A DNA stretch of 64,000 bases from Halocynthiibacter namhaensis. GTDB lineage: Bacteria > Pseudomonadota > Alphaproteobacteria > Rhodobacterales > Rhodobacteraceae. A program made the position numbers and the translations under genes. The first letter of the stretch is position 1. Every line of letters starts with the position of its first letter. The notes below the pieces were generated by a model. That model was not told the DNA's origin. It saw nothing but the letters and a program-made list of their open reading frames with translations, and ran no database searches. This document shows positions 17,065-26,506 of the stretch, piece after piece. The stretch is taken from contig NZ_JWIF01000040.1 of the NCBI RefSeq assembly GCF_000812685.1, positions 62,001 to 126,000 of the forward strand, given 5' to 3'.

Positions 17065-18347
17065 TGGCTGTTGCAGAACAGAAGAACGCACAGCTTGCTG
17101 TGACCGCGCCTGTTTCTGGTGGTTGGTCTTTGAAGGCACGCGAAGATGCGCTGACACGGCTGAATGCTGCTGGCTTGCCAGGGCGTCGCGATGAGTATTG
17201 GAAATACACCCGTCCCGATGCGCTGACCCAAGCCCAAGCCCCAGAAGGCAAGTTCGTTTCTTATGAAGAGACCCCGGTTTTTTCAGAAGTTGATCGCCTG
17301 AAAATCGTTTTTGTTGACGGTGTGTTTGACGCCGATCAATCTGATGATTTGTCCCTAGAAGGCGTTACAATTGAACGTCTTGCTGGGGTTGCCGATAAAG
17401 ACATTCATTGGGCACAAGGTCTGTATGGTGTGCTTGAAGCCAATGGGCAAACCCCGGTTTCACGCCCCCTTGCCACGGCCAATACCGTTGCTGCGACAGA
17501 TGGTATTCTGTTGAATGTAACGGGTAAAGTGTCAAAGCCCGTATCCATGATTTATCTTTATGAATCAAATAATTCCGATGCGATGTTACACCATGTTGTG
17601 AAACTTGCTGAGGATACGGAAATCACAATTCTTGAGAACGGACCAGCAGCCGCGCGTTTCAATACGGTGATGGAAGTTGACGTTGGGGATCGCGCGTCAT
17701 TCCATCATATGCGCACGCAAGGCCGTCAACATGTGCGCCATGCTGTCACCCATATGTTTGCGCGTCTTGGTGAGGAAAGCCAGTTCCGCAGCTTTACCAT
17801 GACTGTGAACGGTACACTGACCCGCAATGAAGCGGTGATAGAGATCAACGGTGACAACACACTTGCCCATATCGCAGGTGTTGTTGCGGGTGACGGGGCG
17901 ACGGATCAAGGTTTCCATCACGACGACACCATCTTTATCACCCATGATGCGGTGAATGGCGAAAGTCGTCAGGTGTTCAAAAAGGTGTTGCGCAATGGTG
18001 CGACGGGGGTTTTCCAAGGCAAAATCTTGGTGAAAGCTGATGCCCAGAAAACCGACGGTTATCAGATTTCTCAGGGTTTGTTGTTGGATGATGACAGCAA
18101 CTTTCTTGCCAAACCCGAACTGGAAATCTACGCGGATGACGTGATTTGTTCCCATGGGTCCACCTGTGGCGCAATTGACGATGCGGCCTTGTTTTACTTG
18201 CGTTCGCGTGGTGTACCTTTGGCCGAAGCGCAGGATCTTTTGGTTCTGGCGTTTTTGGCGGAAGCAATTGACGAAGTCGCGGATGAAGCCATTCGTGACC
18301 TGTTGACTGTGCGTCTTGAATCTTGGCTGGCGCGCCGTCGCGCATAA
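17064..18347 (+). CDS. sufD: Fe-S cluster assembly protein SufD
   Basis: Partner of SufB in the SufBC2D complex. The 427-residue protein shows the SufD/SufB C-terminal beta-helix core (K-P-E-L-E-I-Y-A-D-D-V-I-C-S-H-G-S-T, then A-L-F-Y-L-R-S-R-G-V) and an N-terminal helical region with R-R-D-E-Y-W-K-Y-T. Length is normal. Start overlaps sufC by one base. Two Yip1-family genes follow at close spacing. Confidence 0.97.
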   Translation: MAVAEQKNAQLAVTAPVSGGWSLKAREDALTRLNAAGLPGRRDEYWKYTRPDALTQAQAPEGKFVSYEETPVFSEVDRLKIVFVDGVFDADQSDDLSLEGVTIERLAGVADKDIHWAQGLYGVLEANGQTPVSRPLATANTVAATDGILLNVTGKVSKPVSMIYLYESNNSDAMLHHVVKLAEDTEITILENGPAAARFNTVMEVDVGDRASFHHMRTQGRQHVRHAVTHMFARLGEESQFRSFTMTVNGTLTRNEAVIEINGDNTLAHIAGVVAGDGATDQGFHHDDTIFITHDAVNGESRQVFKKVLRNGATGVFQGKILVKADAQKTDGYQISQGLLLDDDSNFLAKPELEIYADDVICSHGSTCGAIDDAALFYLRSRGVPLAEAQDLLVLAFLAEAIDEVADEAIRDLLTVRLESWLARRRA

Positions 18348-18356
18348 GGAACTACA

Positions 18357-18845
18357 ATGTCCGTTACACGCGATATTCTTGCTTGCTATCGTCGTCCGCG
18401 TGAGGTGTTTGAACGCCGCATGTCGGGCGATGAAGGCTTGGTGCTGACCTATGCGATTATCGCTGGTTTGCTGGCTTTCGTTGGTCAGCTTCCGGTTTGG
18501 TCCCGTCAGGCCGAATTGCTGCCTGAACTGGGAAATTTTGCCAGCCTTGTTTATAGTGGCTTTCTTGTGTTGGTCTTTGTTTTTCCCTTATTTTTCTACA
18601 TATTGGCGGCGCTGATTTGGTTCCCGCTTCGGGCATTGGCGGGGGTCAGCGGCCTTGATATTCGTCTCAGCATGTTTTGGTCGCTTCTGGCTGCAATGCC
18701 GCTTTGGTTGTTGCTTGGATTGACGCAAGGCTTGATTGGGCCGGGCACGGAAACCTATTTGGTATTTGTGTTGTGGTTCATCGCGTTTTTGGCTTTTTTT
18801 ACAATCGGCCTTCGCATCGCGTCGCGCAACATGGGAACAGCTTGA
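18357..18845 (+). CDS. Yip1-family membrane protein (first copy)
   Basis: A 162-residue protein with four to five hydrophobic segments, starting M-S-V-T-R-D-I-L-A-C-Y-R-R-P-R-E-V with a repeated theme R-R-x-x-x-x-x-x-x-x-x-L-x-x-A-I-I-A-G-L. This resembles the Yip1 group of multi-pass membrane proteins, whose bacterial role is unknown. It follows sufD by nine bases and overlaps the second copy by one base (TGATG), so the two are probably a pair. Confidence 0.75.
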   Translation: MSVTRDILACYRRPREVFERRMSGDEGLVLTYAIIAGLLAFVGQLPVWSRQAELLPELGNFASLVYSGFLVLVFVFPLFFYILAALIWFPLRALAGVSGLDIRLSMFWSLLAAMPLWLLLGLTQGLIGPGTETYLVFVLWFIAFLAFFTIGLRIASRNMGTA

Positions 18846-19444
18846 TGGAACGTTCGATAAATGGCTTAAAGTCGTTGATTTTGCGCAGCTTTCAGGATCC
18901 ACGCGGCGCAATATCCGAGGTGACATCCCTTCAATTGCCACGTCCAACCCTGTGGCTTTTGCTTGCTCTCAGCTGCGCGGTATCGGTGATCGTCAGTTAT
19001 GTCACTGGTTTGTTGCTGCCAACACCTGAACTTGCGGATAACACACAGATCTTTCGCCCAAGCCCGTTCTTTCTGGCTGGATTGATGCTTGTCAGCCAGG
19101 CGATCCTCATCTTTTTGGCGTCATTTTTTGCCGGAAATATCGCAGGCGGGCAGGGCAGTTTTGATGATGTTCTTGCATTGGTGATCCTCCAACAGATCAT
19201 CTTGCTTGCGCTGAACCTCATTCAATTCGGTATCGCGTTGGTGCTTCCGGCGGGGGCTGGTCTATTTGGCCTTGGCGCGATGATCATCGTGACATGGCAG
19301 CTGTGCCATTTCGTAGCAGAGATTCATGGCTTTAAGTCCGCGCTGCAAGTGTTCTTTGGTGGCGTTGCCGCAATATTTGTGATCAGCATTGTCCTAAGTA
19401 TTGTGTTGATCTCCCTTGGGCTGGTCCCGCTAGAAGGTATCTGA
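18845..19444 (+). CDS. Yip1-family membrane protein (second copy)
   Basis: A 199-residue protein, starting MERSINGLKSLILRSFQDPR and containing five hydrophobic segments (about 36-56, 75-98, 108-133, 137-160 and 170-195). Similar in plan to the gene just upstream. The ATG at 18845 is chosen because it overlaps the previous stop by one base; the frame is open further upstream but only inside that gene. It ends four bases before sufS. Confidence 0.75.
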   Translation: MERSINGLKSLILRSFQDPRGAISEVTSLQLPRPTLWLLLALSCAVSVIVSYVTGLLLPTPELADNTQIFRPSPFFLAGLMLVSQAILIFLASFFAGNIAGGQGSFDDVLALVILQQIILLALNLIQFGIALVLPAGAGLFGLGAMIIVTWQLCHFVAEIHGFKSALQVFFGGVAAIFVISIVLSIVLISLGLVPLEGI

Positions 19445-19448
19445 ACAG

Positions 19449-20666
19449 ATGTATGACGTCGAAAAAATCCGGGGTGATTTCCCGATCTTGTCCCGTGAAG
19501 TGAATGGTAAGCCGTTGGTTTACTTGGATAATGGCGCATCGGCCCAGAAACCCCAAGTTGTGATTGATGCGGTGACACGTGGATATGCGGAAGAATATGC
19601 GAATGTGCACCGCGGTCTGCATTTCCTGTCCAACCTGGCGACTGAAAAATACGAAGCCGTACGGGGCACCATTGCGCGTTTCCTAGGGGCGGATGAAGAC
19701 GAAATCGTCATGAATTCGGGCACGACTGAGGGCATCAATATGGTTGCCTATGGTTGGGGGGCTGCGAACCTGCGCGCCGGTGATGAGATCATCCTGTCGG
19801 TCATGGAACATCACGCCAATATTGTACCATGGCATTTTCTGCGCGAACGACTGGGCGTGGTGATCAAATGGGTCGACATTGACAGCAATGGTGATCTGGA
19901 TCCGCAACGTGTCATTGATGCCGTGACCGAAAAAACAAAATTGATCTCAATCACCCAGATGTCCAATGTGTTGGGCAGCGTTGTGGATGTGAAATCGATC
20001 TGTGAATTCGCACGCGGCCGGGGCATTCCTGTGATGGTCGATGGATCACAATCATCCGTTCATATGCCCGTAGATATGCGCGATATCGGGTGTGATTTCT
20101 TCTCGATCACAGGGCACAAGCTCTATGGTCCGTCCAGTTCCGGTGCGATGTTCATCCGCAAGGAACGCATGGCTGAAATGCAGCCTTTTATGGGCGGTGG
20201 CGACATGATCCGGGAAGTGACCAAGGATGTGATCACCTATAATGATCCACCGATGAAGTTCGAAGCCGGGACACCAGGCATTGTTCAAATGATTGGCCTT
20301 GGCGCCGCGCTTGAATATTTAATGGATCTGGGAATGGACAATGTCGCCCAACATGAACGTGATTTGCGTGATTATGCCCGGACCAAGCTTGATGGGCTGA
20401 ACTGGTTGAATGTGCAGGGAAATTCCGCGACCAAAGGCGCGATTTTCTCCTTCACCATGGAAGGGGCTGCCCACGCGCATGACTTGTCTACGGTTCTCGA
20501 TAAGCGTGGTGTTGCGGTGCGTGCAGGTCACCATTGTGCGCAACCCTTGATGCAACATCTCGGGGTTCCCGCGACCGCACGCGCCTCATTTGGTCTTTAT
20601 AATACAAAGGCTGAGGTCGACACCCTTGTCAGCGCGCTAGAGCTTTGCCACGAATTATTCGCCTGA
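19449..20666 (+). CDS. sufS: Cysteine desulfurase SufS
   Basis: Group II cysteine desulfurase feeding the SufBCD scaffold. The 405-residue product has N-G-A-S-A-Q-K-P (28-35), the PLP lysine in I-T-G-H-K-L-Y-G-P (Lys224) and the persulfide cysteine in R-A-G-H-H-C-A-Q-P (Cys363), the SufS signature. SufS normally needs SufE or SufU as sulfur acceptor; neither is seen nearby. Last gene of the operon in this window; no clear terminator follows. Confidence 0.96.
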   Translation: MYDVEKIRGDFPILSREVNGKPLVYLDNGASAQKPQVVIDAVTRGYAEEYANVHRGLHFLSNLATEKYEAVRGTIARFLGADEDEIVMNSGTTEGINMVAYGWGAANLRAGDEIILSVMEHHANIVPWHFLRERLGVVIKWVDIDSNGDLDPQRVIDAVTEKTKLISITQMSNVLGSVVDVKSICEFARGRGIPVMVDGSQSSVHMPVDMRDIGCDFFSITGHKLYGPSSSGAMFIRKERMAEMQPFMGGGDMIREVTKDVITYNDPPMKFEAGTPGIVQMIGLGAALEYLMDLGMDNVAQHERDLRDYARTKLDGLNWLNVQGNSATKGAIFSFTMEGAAHAHDLSTVLDKRGVAVRAGHHCAQPLMQHLGVPATARASFGLYNTKAEVDTLVSALELCHELFA

Positions 20667-20949
20667 ACCGTCGCAATGCTGGTGAAAGGGGCGGCTGTTT
20701 CCGGGGGATTGAAACCGTAAGGTGCGACGTCCAGTTGGTATGGAAAACGGCGGGGTTTGCGTTTGGTGCCGCTTCCGCTGATGATCGCGCAAATTAGCAA
20801 TTGCAGCCCTCACATCTTTGCCCTAAAACCAGCGCATCCCGTCCGTGTTGGATGTCTGCAAAAGGGCATATAAAGACGTCGGATTGGGTGAAGGACTTAT
20901 TCGTAATAAGCCCGCAGCGTTGGTTGCATTCATATGCAAGCAAACCGGG
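20667..20949. other. Intergenic region sufS to tRNA-Arg
   Basis: 283 bases without a convincing gene. A minus-strand frame overlapping the sufS 3' end and another antisense to the tRNA were considered and rejected. The tRNA promoter must lie here; a TATAAA near 20869 is the best -10 but lacks a clear -35. Confidence 0.4.
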
Positions 20950-21026
20950 GGTCCCATAGCTCAGCTGGATAGAGTGCTCGCCTCCGAAGCGAGAGGTCGC
21001 TGGTTCGAATCCAGCTGGGACCACCA
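20950..21026 (+). tRNA. tRNA-Arg (anticodon CCG)
   Basis: Acceptor GGTCCCA (20950-20956) pairs with TGGGACC (21016-21022), then discriminator A and an encoded CCA (21024-21026). The anticodon stem is CTCGC/GCGAG with loop CTCCGAA, giving anticodon CCG, which reads CGG arginine codons. The T arm has GGTTCGAATCC. Total 77 bases. Confidence 0.96.
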
Positions 21027-21175
21027 TTTGAATTTTCGGTTTTTAAGCTTGGCATAGTCTCACCGACGGTGGGTGTTGTTCCCTGTGAAGGCAGGTCAAA
21101 TGACCTGTCCGAAATACCTTTCGCTTTAAAGGCCTGATATGGTTCGTATAATAATCACGCGGTCTCGTAAGGTTT

Positions 21176-21772
21176 TTGAACGATGGACCAAATTTCTCCT
21201 TATTTCGGCATTATAAATTTGGCATGTTTAACGATGATATGATCCTGGAAACCAAGGAACCTGGCACGGTGCGTCAGGATGGTTTTGCCCGTCACTTTGT
21301 GACTTTGGTGTTGGCTGTGGTCGGGGGAACGCTTGCAGATGCAGTGTTTATCCGGTTGGCCATGATTGAAAACCCCGAGCTCGCTGTTCGATTGTCCTAT
21401 GGTATCCGTTCCGGCGTGTTTGCCGCGATATTAATGGCGCAACCGATCACTGCGATCATGCAAAAGCGCAAACCTATGCAGGTTTTGGCATACTTCCTTG
21501 GGGGGTTTTTGCTTGGCATCTCGTTACAGTTTTTTCTGTTGACGCCAAATCTTGGCCCTAGGTCGATGATCTTAGCTTATTTTATTATCAGCGTTATTGT
21601 CATGTTGGTCTGGGGGGTTGGGCGCGGCACCGAGCGCATTTCAGCATGGTTTGGTCTTCCTCAACCCGTTGATGCCGGGCGTGCGATCTTTGGCTTTTTT
21701 CGAAAGTTCCGTAAAAGGAAAGGACCTGATCCGTTGGATCCAAGCGATCTAGATGATTTGGATGATTACTGA
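21176..21772 (+). CDS. Multi-pass membrane protein of unknown function
   Basis: A 198-residue protein with four hydrophobic segments (about 41-61, 72-95, 103-123 and 128-148) and an acidic tail (P-L-D-P-S-D-L-D-D-L-D-D-Y). I do not recognise a family. The TTG at 21176 lies 24 bases after a TATAAT (21147-21152); an ATG at 21224 is an alternative start and would give 182 residues. Its end overlaps the converging TetR gene by seven bases. Confidence 0.7.
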   Translation: MNDGPNFSLFRHYKFGMFNDDMILETKEPGTVRQDGFARHFVTLVLAVVGGTLADAVFIRLAMIENPELAVRLSYGIRSGVFAAILMAQPITAIMQKRKPMQVLAYFLGGFLLGISLQFFLLTPNLGPRSMILAYFIISVIVMLVWGVGRGTERISAWFGLPQPVDAGRAIFGFFRKFRKRKGPDPLDPSDLDDLDDY

Positions 21773-22386
21773 TCGGGGGTGATCAAACCCAGGCCGCGCA
21801 GATATACACCGATCCCGCTTTCCAGCAGGTCTTCTGGCGAAAATGGTGATGCGGTTCCAGGTGCATTTCGGGCGAAAAGTTCAACGACCCCATGGGACAT
21901 CGCCCAAATATGTGCGGAAAACATACGTGAAGGAGGTCGCTTATCTGCTGGAATTTGTTGAATTAATTTGTCCGCCGCGGATTCCATAACACCCATCGCA
22001 CGATTGGCGACTTCTGCCAAAGCTGGTGATCGGTTCACCTGTACACCGCTTTCAAACATCGCAACATAATGGCCTGGATAGCGCCGCGCGAATGCCAAGT
22101 AGGCACGTCCCGTTGCTTCAAAACGTGCGAGATCTGTGACATCACCCTTGGTCCAAGCATATTCGAGCAGATCAGCGAATATCTCATATCCTTGTCGAGC
22201 TGCCTCTGCGATTAGATCTTCGCGCCCTTCGAAATGGCGATAAACGGCGGCCGGCGTTACGCCCGCGCGTTTTGCCGTTTCTGAAAGTGTGAACCCCGTT
22301 GGCCCTTTTTCTTCGATCAACGATAGGGTGGCCTCAACCAAGGCGGCACGCAAATTCCCGTGGTGATAGCCGCGTTTTTTGACCAT
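21766..22386 (-). CDS. TetR-family transcriptional regulator
   Basis: DNA-binding repressor of the TetR/AcrR class, 206 residues. Residues 1-55 form the helix-turn-helix domain (G-Y-H-H-G-N-L-R-A-A-L-V-E-A, then G-V-T-P-A-A-V-Y-R-H-F-E-G-R-E-D-L), followed by a helical ligand-binding domain with a WHG-like C-terminus (I-W-A-M-S-H-G-V-V-E-L-F). The ligand is unknown. Its start lies directly after the ppk2 stop, so it may be cotranscribed with ppk2. Confidence 0.92.
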   Translation of the reverse strand: MVKKRGYHHGNLRAALVEATLSLIEEKGPTGFTLSETAKRAGVTPAAVYRHFEGREDLIAEAARQGYEIFADLLEYAWTKGDVTDLARFEATGRAYLAFARRYPGHYVAMFESGVQVNRSPALAEVANRAMGVMESAADKLIQQIPADKRPPSRMFSAHIWAMSHGVVELFARNAPGTASPFSPEDLLESGIGVYLRGLGLITPDQ

Positions 22387-23262
22387 TTACCCCATATCCC
22401 ACAATGCGGGAGAGCCACAGATTTTGTCATCAGGTTTCTGAATGACATTCAGGTTTTTGTCTTTGTAATCTATGGCTTGCAAGATGCACTCGATTGCCGC
22501 GAGGCGCGCGCGTTTTTTGTCGTCGCTTCTGATGACGGTCCAAGGCGCTGCCTCGGTGTGGCTGCGCTCAAATGTTTCTTTGATCGCCTGGGAATACGCA
22601 TCCCACCGCTTCAAGCCTTCAACGTCAATCCAACTTAATTTCCATTGCTTTAGCGGGTCTTCCTCACGCTTTAAAAAGCGTTTCAACTGTTCAGAGCGCC
22701 CGACGTTCAACCAAAATTTAAACAAGTGGATGCCTTCCGAGGTGATCTGATGTTCAAATCCTGGCAATTGATCAAAGAAACGTTCCCGGTCTTCATCTTC
22801 ACAGAAGCCAAAGACTTTCTCAACGACGCCGCGATTGTACCAAGATCGATCAAAGAGCACCATTTCTCCAGCGGTCGGCAGATGCTTGGCATAGCGTTGA
22901 AAATACCATTGACCGGCCTCGCGATCACTGGGTTTGGATAAGGCGACGACGCGCGCACTTCTAGGATTAAGGTTTTCGCGCAACCGTTTGATTGTGCCAC
23001 CTTTTCCGGCAGCATCACGGCCTTCGAACACCACAGCAATGCGTTCACCACTGTCTTTAATATGCGCCAAAAGCTTAACCAGTTCGACCTGTAACGCTTC
23101 CATTCTACTGTCGTATTCGGCGCGTTTCATCTGGGTTTTGTATGGATAACTGTCCGACAGGATATCTTTTTTGCCAGAATTATTGATGGCATCGCGCAGG
23201 TCTTTGGGCGCTTCATCATTGAAAAATGTGCTGATAGCGCCATCAAAGGGCAAGTTGGTCAT
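22387..23262 (-). CDS. ppk2: Polyphosphate kinase 2
   Basis: PPK2 enzymes transfer phosphate between polyphosphate and nucleoside diphosphates. The 291-residue protein has Walker [11 protein letters not shown], the lid [11 protein letters not shown], and the C-terminal K-L-S-W-I-D region, typical of single-domain class I PPK2 (about 290-300 residues). The ATG at 23262 follows ACGGAG; the frame is open to 23316 without a better start. Likely expressed with the TetR gene downstream. Confidence 0.93.
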   Translation of the reverse strand: MTNLPFDGAISTFFNDEAPKDLRDAINNSGKKDILSDSYPYKTQMKRAEYDSRMEALQVELVKLLAHIKDSGERIAVVFEGRDAAGKGGTIKRLRENLNPRSARVVALSKPSDREAGQWYFQRYAKHLPTAGEMVLFDRSWYNRGVVEKVFGFCEDEDRERFFDQLPGFEHQITSEGIHLFKFWLNVGRSEQLKRFLKREEDPLKQWKLSWIDVEGLKRWDAYSQAIKETFERSHTEAAPWTVIRSDDKKRARLAAIECILQAIDYKDKNLNVIQKPDDKICGSPALWDMG

Positions 23263-23322
23263 GTTAATCTCCGTCACTTTACCCTTTATGCGGCGCAATT
23301 TGGTCAATGGCAACATCTGGGG

Positions 23323-24249
23323 CTAGCTTTGATCTGTCCCAATCAGCGACATATCATAGGATGTGGTTTGGTAAATTTGGTTGATCCAATTGCCATATAA
23401 AAGATGGGCGTGGCTGCGCCATCTGTTGTGTGGTGGCTTGGCAGGATCATCATCCGGATAGTAGTTATCTGGCACATTGATCGGGGTGCCATTGGCGACA
23501 TCGCGATCATATTCTTCCTTCAGTGTCCCGCTGTCATATTCCAAGTGGTTGAAGATATACAGCGCGCGATGGTCAGGGTCTTCAATCAAGCAAGGCCCTG
23601 ATACATTTGAAGAAAGTAGCGTGCGAAGACGGCCATTGGCGTCGATCTCGGCCTGATGCATCTCTGTCCAGCGGCTGACCGGGATCACACATTCATCGGA
23701 AAACCCACGCAAATAGGGCGAGGTCGGTGCTTGGTTGTGGTGTTTAAAGCAGCCAAATGCCTTATGATCGAGTTTGTGTTTCTGCACCCCATGGAAATAG
23801 TTAATCATCGCCATGCCGCCCCAACACACTCCAAATGTTGAATGCACATTGGTTTGGGTCCATTCCATGACTTCGGTCAGCTCTTGCCAGTAAGTGACAT
23901 CGTCAAAGGGCATATGTTCGATCGGTGCGCCGGTGATGATGAGCCCGTCGAACTTTTGATCTTTCATCTCGCTAAAGGGGCGATAAAATTCTTCCATATG
24001 CTCGGCGGCGGTATTGCGTGTTTGGTGTTCGGACATGCGAATAAGATGCAGATCAATCTGCAAGGGGGTGGCACCGATCAAACGGGCGAATTGATTTTCC
24101 GTTTGGATCTTTTTCGGCATCAGATTGAGCAAAGCAATCTTCAACGGCCGAATGTCTTGGTTGGCAGCACGACCTTCACCAATGACCATAACCCCTTCCT
24201 CGGAAAGGACTTTATATGCGGGCAGGGTGGATGGAAGTTTTATAGGCAT
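23323..24249 (-). CDS. metA: Homoserine O-acyltransferase MetA family, predicted acetyl-CoA specific
   Basis: First committed step of methionine synthesis, acylation of homoserine. The 308-residue protein begins [19 protein letters not shown] and has the catalytic cysteine in F-G-V-C-W-G-G (Cys142) and the His/Glu pair in F-N-H-L-E-Y. Residue 111, in G-A-P-I-E-H, is glutamate. In MetA enzymes Glu at this position goes with acetyl-CoA use, while glycine (as in E. coli G-A-P-L-G) goes with succinyl-CoA, so a homoserine O-acetyltransferase is predicted. No SAM riboswitch was recognised in the 68-base upstream gap. Confidence 0.94.
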   Translation of the reverse strand: MPIKLPSTLPAYKVLSEEGVMVIGEGRAANQDIRPLKIALLNLMPKKIQTENQFARLIGATPLQIDLHLIRMSEHQTRNTAAEHMEEFYRPFSEMKDQKFDGLIITGAPIEHMPFDDVTYWQELTEVMEWTQTNVHSTFGVCWGGMAMINYFHGVQKHKLDHKAFGCFKHHNQAPTSPYLRGFSDECVIPVSRWTEMHQAEIDANGRLRTLLSSNVSGPCLIEDPDHRALYIFNHLEYDSGTLKEEYDRDVANGTPINVPDNYYPDDDPAKPPHNRWRSHAHLLYGNWINQIYQTTSYDMSLIGTDQS

Positions 24250-24317
24250 TATGTGACCTCAGGCATGTATAGACGATAGATAAGCAACGGGGGCGTTACG
24301 AACAAGTCGCAGCCCCA

Positions 24318-25181
24318 TCACATTCGCGCGTCTATTGCCTTTGCGATCAATTCATTGAAATCGCTTTCACTGCGGATTTTGGAGACGTCATCCGCGGACA
24401 CGGTGACACCCCAATTATCAGCCATTGCGCGATAGATCGGCTGGCGATGACTGACGGCACGTTTATATGCCCATCGGATGAACGCGTTTGGATCAACATC
24501 ACCCGGTTGAGTGTTGTTTTCATTAAGATATGTTGACCATGCATCTTTCAGGATATCTCGCTGATAATACATCGGTTTTGGTGATTTATCGAACCGACGG
24601 GTCAGTTCCTGTGTATGGGCATCAGATCCCTCGATCCAGACCATCAACAGGTTTTCCGACAGAGATTTCAGTACCGGATCATCGTCGTCATGGGGATCCA
24701 CAACTTCGCAGATGGAACCGCCGCTGTCGCCGATGAAGTTTTTATAACCATAGATCTCGCGAGCGCGGGCAATGAAATGTTGCGTGTCCAACAGGGATGC
24801 GACTTCTGCATGGCGATGTTGTTCTTGACGCTTTAGATACTCTTCAATCGCAATGCCACCATGGTCGCTGTTTCCCGGTTTGCCAAGGTAGGTTGACAGC
24901 GGATCGAGGTTCTCGAATGTGATATTTGACGCGATATAAATGGAATCTGAGCGCAGAAGTTCCGCCAGAAACGGCGTTTTCATCGCCTCGCGTTTGAAAT
25001 TATCAACGATATGTTCGCCCATGTATCGCGTGCCGATGCGGTAATCGACGGAATAGTGAAACCAGTTGCCAGCCTCGCGCAACATATTGGAAATATAAGT
25101 TTTTCCAAGTCCCGACATGGCAAAAAGCATCGCCTGTTTATTGTCGGATTTCAGCCAGTCCTGACCGGAAGAATACTGCAT
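24318..25181 (-). CDS. P-loop ATPase-like protein upstream of metA
   Basis: The 287-residue product begins MQYSSGQDWLKSDNKQAMLF and continues with A-M-S-G-L-G-K-T-Y-I-S, a Walker A-like loop (23-28, S-G-L-G-K-T), and later W-I-E-G-S-D. It resembles proteins annotated simply as ATPase in Rhodobacteraceae; no biochemical role is known to me. GAGG precedes the ATG at 25181; an open extension to 25259 overlaps a terminator and is not used. It lies 68 bases upstream of metA on the same strand. Confidence 0.8.
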   Translation of the reverse strand: MQYSSGQDWLKSDNKQAMLFAMSGLGKTYISNMLREAGNWFHYSVDYRIGTRYMGEHIVDNFKREAMKTPFLAELLRSDSIYIASNITFENLDPLSTYLGKPGNSDHGGIAIEEYLKRQEQHRHAEVASLLDTQHFIARAREIYGYKNFIGDSGGSICEVVDPHDDDDPVLKSLSENLLMVWIEGSDAHTQELTRRFDKSPKPMYYQRDILKDAWSTYLNENNTQPGDVDPNAFIRWAYKRAVSHRQPIYRAMADNWGVTVSADDVSKIRSESDFNELIAKAIDARM

Positions 25182-25245
25182 CTGAACCTCATTACGTCTT
25201 TTACCGTTGGTAACCAGCGGGCTGGCGGGCGTCAACACGCCAAAG

Positions 25246-25276
25246 AAAAAGCCCCACATGAATGCGGGGCTTTTTC
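25246..25276 (-). terminator. Bidirectional intrinsic terminator after the FadL-type gene
   Basis: AAAAAGCCCC (25246-25255) pairs with GGGGCTTTTT (25266-25275) around a ten-base loop, so both strands carry a T-run. It stops leftward transcripts of the outer-membrane gene (ending at 25297) before the ATPase gene. Confidence 0.85.
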
Positions 25277-25296
25277 CTTGCGTTAGTGAATTTTGT

Positions 25297-26385
25297 TTAG
25301 AAAGCTATCCCAAGTTTTACACCTACACCAATCGCAGAGTTTCCAGAAAAGCTGGCCCGTGCAACATCAGGCGTACCTGTTTCGGGCTGAGCATCGCCAA
25401 GCTTAGTGTAATTGACACCGATCGTCAGTTCGGTGTTGCCTTCGGTATAGACACCAGCAAGTGTTAAGCCTAGTTTTCCGGTGGTCGGAGCAAGAGGCGA
25501 CACCAGTGGCTTACCTGCGTCTTCGTATGTAATGGATACCGCACCAGACCAGCTATCATTGAATTTGCGCCCGACACCAAGAGTGTATGTGGTGCTATCT
25601 TCAAGATCAATAAGGCCCCCTCCCGTTGCGCCTACGAACGCCGCTGGGTCAAAGCGCAAAGCAGACCAATCCACCCAACGGATCTGACCAAACAGCAAGG
25701 TATTTTGCGAGATACCGCTTTGGAAATCAAGGTTGATTGATTTGGGGGTGGTGACTTTGGTAACAGAAGACGGCCCAATACTTTCTGTTGTTTGGAAGCT
25801 ATGGTCGATTTCAGAATGATAGGTTAATGCAACACGCAACGCGATATCTGGAATTTCATACGCAGCGCCGATCGTATATCCATAGGCAATATCTTGATCC
25901 ATTTTGACATTGTATCCGGCAACAGGACCATATGCAGCACCGTTTAAGGTGACTTCAGCCGAGGCTTGCTGTGCACGTATGCCCCCATGGACGCTGAAAC
26001 GATCTGACATTTTGTAACGCAAAATCCCGGACACAGAGGTTGAGTCAGCACGGGCGAATGTACCACCCAAAACAGGGCTTGTCGGACCATAGGACACATC
26101 TGCGCCAAAAGGAGAATCTGCAATCAGTGAAAGTGACAAGGAATCTGTCAATTGGCGACGATATGCAAGACTCGCCTGAGTGAAGGAAGACGCAACATTA
26201 CCCGTTGGTTGATTAGCGACATCGACACCAGACGCAGTGGGGCTAACTGTGCCGAAAGAAAGCTCAACACGGTTACCTTCTTCAAAAATGATACCTACAC
26301 CTTGGCCCGAACGATCAATTCCGCCAGCGAGGGCTCCGGTTGAGGTCAGGGCCAGCAAGGCTGCTGTGCTCATCAATTTGTTCAT
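25297..26385 (-). CDS. FadL/OMPP1/TodX-type outer membrane transport protein
   Basis: Beta-barrel channel for hydrophobic compounds such as fatty acids or aromatics. The 362-residue protein starts with a signal peptide (MNKLMSTAALLALTSTGALA, cleavage before G-G-I-D). Alternating aromatic/hydrophobic strands follow to a C-terminal phenylalanine (G-V-G-V-K-L-G-I-A-F), the outer-membrane sorting signal. The substrate is not predictable. The ATG at 26385 is chosen for the signal peptide and a GGGATGGA upstream. Single-gene transcript with its own terminator. Confidence 0.9.
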   Translation of the reverse strand: MNKLMSTAALLALTSTGALAGGIDRSGQGVGIIFEEGNRVELSFGTVSPTASGVDVANQPTGNVASSFTQASLAYRRQLTDSLSLSLIADSPFGADVSYGPTSPVLGGTFARADSTSVSGILRYKMSDRFSVHGGIRAQQASAEVTLNGAAYGPVAGYNVKMDQDIAYGYTIGAAYEIPDIALRVALTYHSEIDHSFQTTESIGPSSVTKVTTPKSINLDFQSGISQNTLLFGQIRWVDWSALRFDPAAFVGATGGGLIDLEDSTTYTLGVGRKFNDSWSGAVSITYEDAGKPLVSPLAPTTGKLGLTLAGVYTEGNTELTIGVNYTKLGDAQPETGTPDVARASFSGNSAIGVGVKLGIAF

Positions 26386-26506
26386 TTTTCCATCCCTGTT
26401 TTGTTTTTTATGATTAAGCAAAGTTTTGCCGATCACATCCTATCGGTCAATTCTTTACCAAACGTAACCTAAGAAAGTTGCCTGAACGTAACAAAATGTA
26501 CACAAT

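Noticed and set aside
20597-20800. Minus-strand 67-codon frame after sufS
   Set aside because: It overlaps the sufS 3' end, has no ribosome-binding site and no family resemblance; left as intergenic.
20794-21027. Minus-strand frame starting MVVPAGFEPATSRFGGEHS
   Set aside because: This is the well-known false protein from reading a tRNA-Arg gene antisense.
24250-24317. Possible SAM riboswitch before metA
   Set aside because: Only 68 bases are available and no SAM-II or related conserved core could be recognised.
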